DNA of 9,851 bases, taken from positions 1 to 9,851 of the forward strand of contig DAOWJS010000069.1 of the NCBI GenBank assembly GCA_030640255.1, given 5' to 3'. A model generated the notes under the pieces. That model was not told the DNA's origin, made no database searches, and worked only from the letters and a program-made list of their open reading frames with translations. The stretch's first letter is position 1; the number at the start of each line of letters is the position of its first letter. Source of the stretch: Dehalococcoidales bacterium (GTDB lineage: Bacteria > Chloroflexota > Dehalococcoidia > Dehalococcoidales > GCA-2688105). Of the stretch, positions 6,738-9,851 are shown piece after piece. The position numbers and the translations under genes were made by a program.

Positions 6738-8193
6738 GGCTTCCCTCAGGTATTAAGCCTGCGCTCTCAGCCTGGCTAATAGCTTTAAGCAGCGCTCGGG
6801 CCTTATTCATAGTCTCTTTATGTTCGCGCTCAGGCACGCTATCGTAGACGATGCCACATCCTGCCTGCGTGTAGGCAATACCATTCTTTACCACCATAGT
6901 TCTTATGGCTATGGCCATGTCCATATTGCCCGAGAAAGAGAAGTAGCCGGCCGCCCCAGCATAGAGCCCTCTTTTCTCCGGCTCAAGCTCAGCGATTATT
7001 TCCATCGCCCTGATTTTAGGCGCACCGGATACAGTTCCTGCCGGGAAGCAAGCCCGCAGCGCATCAAAGGCGGTCAGGTCACGCCGCAGCTTACCCTGCA
7101 CATGGGTAACCAAGTGCATAACATAAGAGTAACGCTCCACATCCATCAGGTCACTAACCTCAACACTGCCTGGCTCGCTAACGCGCCCGATGTCATTGCG
7201 CCCCAAATCCACCAGCATAATATGCTCAGCGCATTCCTTTTCGTCACTACGGAGTTCCTGCTCCAACATGGCATCCTCAACTGGACTTTTCCCCCGCCGC
7301 CTGGTCCCCGCCAGAGGACGAGTCATTACCATACCATCCTCTACCCTGACCAGAATCTCAGGGGAAGCCCCAATAATATGAAAGTCGGTAAAATCGAGAA
7401 AGAACATATAAGGGGAGGGATTGATAGTGCGCAGGGCTCGATAGATTTCAAAAGGAGCGACATCAGTCGGTTGGGTCAGGCGCTGGGATAGCACCACCTG
7501 AATAGCTTCGCCATCAGTAATATACTGCTTTATCTTAAGAACGCTGGCTTCGAACTCTTCCTTAGAGAAGTTTGAAGCCAGCTTGTAGTTTCTAACCGGA
7601 CGAGTGCCAGCCCTCTTGTGCTGACTCGGATTAAGTGGCTGATGCAACCTGTCCACCAGACTATCAATCCTGTCCACCGCTTCTTGATAGGCTGCCTCTA
7701 TGTTTCCATCAAGATGAACATGGCTCAAAACCTTAATCTTGTGGGTAACATGGTCAAAGACAAGCATGGTATCCACGAACATAAATAGCGATTCAGGTAA
7801 GCCTAAGGGGTCGGCGTCAGGTGATGGTAACTCCTCAAAGCGAGTTACCGTTTCGTAAGCCAGATAGCCCACGGCACCACCACAGAACCGGGGGAGGTCG
7901 CTAACTGACACTATCTTATACTTATTCAGTTCTTCGGCAATGAGATGAAGTGGGTCGGTCTTATCCTCTGCCTTGGTGGTCAATATCCGGTAGGGCTCGG
8001 TGCCAATGAAGCTGTAACGAGCCAGCTGCTGACCACCCTCGACGCTTTCCAGAAGAAAAGAATAGCCGCCACGGTTAACCTTCAAGAAGACAGACACCGG
8101 CGTCTCCAGGTCAGCGACAATCTCCCGGTAAATAGGTACTAGATTACCATCCCCCTTATGCTTCTTAACTTCTTCTAATGTTGGATAATACAT
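6718..8193 (-). CDS. trpE: Anthranilate synthase component I
   Basis: Uses chorismate and ammonia to make anthranilate; it is the first and committed enzyme of the pathway. The 491 residues are normal for TrpE. The N-terminal part contains SFLLESVEGG, in which LLES (47-50) is the tryptophan feedback-binding motif, followed by ARYSFIG. The C-terminal chorismate-binding domain has MTRPLAGTRRRG, the ELRSDEKECAEHIMLVDLGR region, RNDIGRVSEPGSV, YSYVMHLVTHVQG, the ACFPAGTVSGAPKIRAMEII block and AGCGIVYDSVPEREHKET. Together with the adjacent trpG and trpD these point to TrpE rather than PabB. The retained LLES motif suggests the enzyme is inhibited by tryptophan, adding to control by the T-box upstream. 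The start is ATG at 8193 with GGGAG (8208-8204), 10 nt away. It is the first gene of the operon. Confidence 0.97.
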   Translation of the reverse strand: MYYPTLEEVKKHKGDGNLVPIYREIVADLETPVSVFLKVNRGGYSFLLESVEGGQQLARYSFIGTEPYRILTTKAEDKTDPLHLIAEELNKYKIVSVSDLPRFCGGAVGYLAYETVTRFEELPSPDADPLGLPESLFMFVDTMLVFDHVTHKIKVLSHVHLDGNIEAAYQEAVDRIDSLVDRLHQPLNPSQHKRAGTRPVRNYKLASNFSKEEFEASVLKIKQYITDGEAIQVVLSQRLTQPTDVAPFEIYRALRTINPSPYMFFLDFTDFHIIGASPEILVRVEDGMVMTRPLAGTRRRGKSPVEDAMLEQELRSDEKECAEHIMLVDLGRNDIGRVSEPGSVEVSDLMDVERYSYVMHLVTHVQGKLRRDLTAFDALRACFPAGTVSGAPKIRAMEIIAELEPEKRGLYAGAAGYFSFSGNMDMAIAIRTMVVKNGIAYTQAGCGIVYDSVPEREHKETMNKARALLKAISQAESAGLIPEGSHAVTNR

Positions 8194-8219
8194 TGGAGCC
8201 TAACTCCCATCTAACAATT

Positions 8220-8249
8220 AAAAACCTCTCGCCATAGAGGCGAGAGGTT
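8220..8249 (-). terminator. Intrinsic terminator of the trp T-box leader
   Basis: On the minus strand AACCTCTCGCC (8249-8239) pairs perfectly with GGCGAGAGGTT (8233-8223) around a 5-nt loop, giving an 11-bp stem. The transcript then has a U run (TTTTT, 8224-8220, two of them in the stem). It lies between the T-box sequence and the trpE ribosome binding site, the position required for attenuation. Its 5' arm contains CCUCU, which can pair with AGGG of the T-box sequence in the alternative antiterminator. Confidence 0.93.
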
Positions 8250-8256
8250 AATCCTT

Positions 8257-8270
8257 CACGGTGCCACCCT
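8257..8270 (-). promoter_or_regulatory. T-box consensus sequence (antiterminator side)
   Basis: AGGGTGGCACCGTG matches the T-box consensus AGGGTGGNACCGCG at every fixed position but one. Its UGGC (8266-8263) would pair with the acceptor end GCCA of an uncharged tRNA. The variable base is C, which demands G at discriminator position 73, the base known for bacterial tRNA-Trp. Confidence 0.95.
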
Positions 8271-8411
8271 ACTTGATTGCCAGCAACTTAGGCAACCATC
8301 TCTTCCAGGTACGGCTTCACTATTTTAAAGCGATACCCTGGGCTTTAGTAACGGTGCCCTCTCCGTCAAAACCTACTTGGGAAAGTCCCTTTCAGTTAGT
8401 AGCTCCCGAAT

Positions 8412-8414
8412 CCA
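8412..8414 (-). promoter_or_regulatory. T-box specifier codon UGG (Trp)
   Basis: The triplet TGG lies in GAA-TGG-A on the 3' side of Stem I, just after the helix strand CGCAGGGGTT. GAA-codon-purine is the usual setting of a T-box specifier. UGG pairs with the CCA anticodon of tRNA-Trp, in agreement with the downstream genes and with the discriminator base. Confidence 0.9.
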
Positions 8415-8517
8415 TTCAACCCCTGCGCTAGCACCGGCTCACACCTTCCCCGGCTCTCTGAGCCTCGCTGGGGGCCTACTAGTCTCGTTCCCAGCCTTTA
8501 CTTTTTCTATTTTCAAT

Positions 8518-8546
8518 AATATAAACTAGCAACTAGTTTTTGTCAA
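8518..8546 (-). promoter_or_regulatory. Sigma-70-type promoter of the trp operon
   Basis: On the minus strand a consensus -35 TTGACA (8546-8541) and a -10 TATATT (8523-8518, one mismatch) are separated by exactly 17 nt. Transcription would start near 8511, about 318 nt before the trpE ATG, just upstream of the first T-box elements. Confidence 0.88.
8523..8539. promoter_or_regulatory. Palindrome in the trp promoter spacer, TrpR-operator-like
   Basis: AAACTAG-caa-CTAGTTT is a perfect 7-3-7 inverted repeat filling almost the whole spacer between -35 and -10. A protein bound there would block RNA polymerase. On the minus strand it reads AAACTAGTTGCTAGTTT, resembling the enterobacterial TrpR operator core AACTAGTTAACTAGT but with 3 rather than 4 bases between the CTAG cores. 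The identity of the binding protein is inference only. Confidence 0.5.
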
Positions 8547-8582
8547 GTGACTAAAAGCATCGGTGTCGCTAACTCCATGGAC

Positions 8583-8612
8583 TTGACAACTCAGAGTACA
8601 GCGGATTATAAT
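8583..8612 (+). promoter_or_regulatory. Consensus sigma-70-type promoter for the DUF134 gene
   Basis: TTGACA (8583-8588) and TATAAT (8607-8612) are both perfect consensus hexamers, 18 nt apart. Transcription would begin near 8619, leaving an untranslated leader of about 69 nt before the ATG at 8688. The promoter is divergent from the trp promoter, with 36 bp between the two -35 hexamers. Confidence 0.85.
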
Positions 8613-8687
8613 AGTTATGGTCATATGGGCATAAACCTCAGCACAGAAGCCCGCAATAATACGCAGTGACGGAGATTCAAAGATACC

Positions 8688-9161
8688 ATGGGCAGGCAAC
8701 CGCTGTCGCGGCGAGTAGACTTTATACCACAGGTTACTTACTTCAAGCCCACTGGGGTACCTGTGACTCATTTGCAGGAAGTGCGTCTCACCGTTGAGGA
8801 GGCAGAGGCAATTCGTCTTAAAGACCTGGAGGGGCTGGAGCAGGAGGAATGTGCCCAAAGGATGAATGTCTCCCGGACTACCTTTGCTCGCGTGTTGAGT
8901 TCGGCGCGGCAGAAAATGGCTGACGCTCTGCTTAACGGTAAGGCAATAAGGATTGAGGGGGGTAATTTTCAGATGACATTGCAGCGCTTCAGGTGCAACA
9001 GGGGTCACGAATGGGATGTGCCATTTGAGGTCATGATAAACGCTCCACCTCAGTTCTGCCCTACCTGTAACACACCAGGCATTTTACCCCTTCAGCCTCC
9101 AGGGCTAGGCTGGGGCAGAGATGGCCGAGGGAGACGCCGCAGAGAAGGACGTAACTGGTGA
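8688..9161 (+). CDS. DUF134 family DNA-binding protein with C-terminal zinc-ribbon-like extension
   Basis: A 157-residue protein. Residues 1-100 match the DUF134 family (PF02001). It starts MGRQPLSRRV, followed by FKPTGVPVTHLQEVRLTVEEAEAIRL split over residues 19-44. A helix-turn-helix resembling sigma region 4 follows: DLEGLEQEECAQRMNVSRTTFARVL (46-70) and SARQKMADALLNGKAIRIEGG. This part should bind DNA, but the targets of the family are not known to me. Residues 101-130 add CNRGHEW (Cys103, His107) and CPTC (Cys124, Cys127), a plausible zinc or metal site that many shorter DUF134 proteins lack. The tail from 138 is rich in Gly and Arg. The ATG is preceded by GGAG (8671-8674, 13 nt away). 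It is transcribed divergently from trp under its own promoter and followed within 50 nt by a DUF364 gene, likely its operon partner. A role in trp control is possible from position alone. Confidence 0.88.
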   Translation: MGRQPLSRRVDFIPQVTYFKPTGVPVTHLQEVRLTVEEAEAIRLKDLEGLEQEECAQRMNVSRTTFARVLSSARQKMADALLNGKAIRIEGGNFQMTLQRFRCNRGHEWDVPFEVMINAPPQFCPTCNTPGILPLQPPGLGWGRDGRGRRRREGRNW

Positions 9162-9207
9162 AAAAATTCTATCTAGGTTCAATGATAAAGGAGCGTTTGG
9201 ACTAGTG

Positions 9208-9851
9208 ATGAAGATTCTTGATGATTTAATTTCAGTGCTGAATCTAGAGGGCAAAGTAAGGGATATACGCCAGGGGCTTTTTCATACCGGCGTGCTGACC
9301 CGCAACTGTGGTCTGGCGGCAACACTTCCCCGAGATGCTCTGCGACAGGAACAACCCTCAGTAAAGGAGCCGGGTTACCTGCTGAGGAAAAGCGCACTGG
9401 AACTAGTCCGAATGGCTTACTCGGAGGGCATACTTGAGGCAGCTATTGGTATGGCAGCCATCAATTCACTTCTTGAAATTGACGAGGAGTGTTGTGATAA
9501 CCTCAACGCCGCTGACCTCATTGCTGAAAAGGGAAAGGATAAGAGAGTAGTTATTGTGGGACACTTTCCTTTTACACCTAAACTTCGTGCGATAGCAAAG
9601 GAGCTGTGGGTAATTGAGAAGAATCCGCGGGAAGGTGACTTTACCGAAGCTGAGGCAGAAAACCTCATTCCACAAGCAGATATCGTTGGCATTACCGGGA
9701 CTGCTTTTACCAACCATACTATCGAACACTTACTCAAGCTGTGCAATCCTAAGTCTTATGTCGTTGTGCTTGGAGACACTGCTCCCTTATCACCAATTCT
9801 CTTCGACTATGGCATTGATGCCATATCGGGCACGAGAGTGACTGACCCTGA
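9208..9851 (+). CDS. DUF4213/DUF364 family protein, putative metal chelation (3' truncated by window)
   Basis: An open frame runs off the right edge, with 214 codons visible. The first 80 residues (ILDDLISVL, then IRQGLFHTGVL, CGLAATL, LELVRMAYSEGILEAAIGMAAINSLL) resemble the DUF4213 domain. From about residue 112 a Rossmann-like part follows (KRVVIVGHFPFTPKL, LWVIEKNPREGDF, ADIVGITGTAFTNHTIEHLL, YVVVLGDTAPLSPILFDYGID). That matches DUF364 (PF04016), annotated in databases as putative heavy-metal chelation and common in anaerobes; its true function is unknown. The chosen ATG at 9208 has AAGGAG at 9188-9193 upstream. A GTG at 9205 gives tighter spacing. An in-frame ATG at 9121 would add 29 residues and overlap the DUF134 gene. 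The N-terminal family pattern favours a start at 9205 or 9208. It is probably co-transcribed with the DUF134 gene. Confidence 0.82.
   Translation, partial: MKILDDLISVLNLEGKVRDIRQGLFHTGVLTRNCGLAATLPRDALRQEQPSVKEPGYLLRKSALELVRMAYSEGILEAAIGMAAINSLLEIDEECCDNLNAADLIAEKGKDKRVVIVGHFPFTPKLRAIAKELWVIEKNPREGDFTEAEAENLIPQADIVGITGTAFTNHTIEHLLKLCNPKSYVVVLGDTAPLSPILFDYGIDAISGTRVTDP

Larger units (their letters stand above)
8220..8511 (-). promoter_or_regulatory. Tryptophan-specific T-box riboswitch leader of trpE
   Basis: This leader of about 290 nt reads uncharged tRNA-Trp and lets transcription continue into trpE only when tryptophan is short. Read 5' to 3' on the minus strand, the elements are as follows. 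An AGTA motif of the specifier loop lies at 8480-8477. A Stem I helix forms between CCCC-A-GCG (8473-8466) and CGC-A-GGGG (8427-8420). The distal hairpin GGCTC/GAGCC carries the AGAGAG bulge motif (8459-8454) and the GGTGTGAG loop motif (8445-8438). The specifier codon TGG sits in GAATGGA. A Stem III hairpin GGTTGCC/GGCAATC (8297-8275) comes next, then the 14-nt T-box and the terminator. All canonical parts are present in order. The exact folding of the base of Stem I is not settled by eye. The 5' end is inferred from the promoter. Confidence 0.95.

Noticed and set aside
6820..7491. 223-codon plus-strand frame inside trpE
   Set aside because: It lies wholly antisense to the conserved catalytic domain of TrpE and its product shows no recognisable domain.
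6156..8193. trpE/trpG as pabB/pabA of folate synthesis
   Set aside because: TrpE keeps the LLES tryptophan-binding motif and both genes head a full trp operon under a Trp T-box. Only secondary sharing of TrpG with PabB remains possible.
8194..8511. Classical trp leader peptide with tandem Trp codons
   Set aside because: I saw no short frame with adjacent UGG codons and its own ribosome binding site. The single UGG in a specifier context plus the T-box sequence explains attenuation.
8526..9008. 160-codon minus-strand reading frame upstream of the trp leader
   Set aside because: It is antisense to the DUF134 gene and runs over both promoters. Its protein has no family features, while the plus-strand gene is a clear DUF134 member.
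1..9851. CRISPR arrays, tRNA or rRNA genes, insertion sequences, phage genes
   Set aside because: I saw no regularly spaced repeats, no transposase or integrase motifs and no tRNA-like cloverleaf. The only structured RNA I could support is the T-box leader.

Overview
The window is about 9.85 kb of bacterial DNA of roughly 50% GC, densely coded and free of mobile elements. The protein types (UPF0182, a complete trpEGDCFBA operon controlled by a T-box, a DUF134 DNA-binding protein, a DUF4213/DUF364 protein) suggest a Gram-positive-like or deep-branching anaerobe. My best guess is the Chloroflexota, class Dehalococcoidia. That placement rests on gene content and general protein resemblance, not on a database search.

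Layout: positions 1-867 (+) are the C-terminal end of a UPF0182 family membrane protein whose start lies outside the window. Positions 1027-1650 (+) encode a small lipoprotein with a coiled coil and a Cys-His-Asp transglutaminase/papain-like domain. From 8193 down to 1706, on the minus strand, lies a complete seven-gene tryptophan operon in the order trpE-trpG-trpD-trpC-trpF-trpB-trpA. It has no inserted genes, and its junctions are overlaps or gaps of at most 28 nt. Three of the seven genes (trpF, trpB, trpA) appear to start with TTG. The operon converges on the lipoprotein gene, and no clear terminator lies between them.

Upstream of trpE there is about 320 nt of untranslated leader (roughly 8194-8511, minus strand). 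It is a tryptophan-specific T-box riboswitch, with a UGG specifier codon, the distal Stem I motifs, the 14-nt T-box sequence and an 11-bp intrinsic terminator. It is transcribed from a strong promoter (TTGACA-17-TATATT). The promoter spacer holds a perfect palindrome that resembles a TrpR operator, so the operon may be controlled both at initiation and by tRNA-Trp-dependent attenuation.

Divergent from the operon, a consensus promoter (TTGACA-18-TATAAT) drives a DUF134 helix-turn-helix protein with a C-terminal zinc-ribbon-like extension. It is followed by a DUF4213/DUF364 (putative metal-chelation) protein that runs off the right edge. The two -35 regions share a perfect 8-bp inverted repeat.

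Together the trp enzymes convert chorismate to tryptophan: TrpE/TrpG make anthranilate, TrpD adds phosphoribosyl, TrpF isomerises, TrpC closes the indole ring, and TrpA/TrpB make tryptophan. The flanking genes have no evident metabolic link to this pathway. I did not find a clearly new biological system. The most notable points are the apparent dual control of the trp operon and the DUF134/DUF364 pair.
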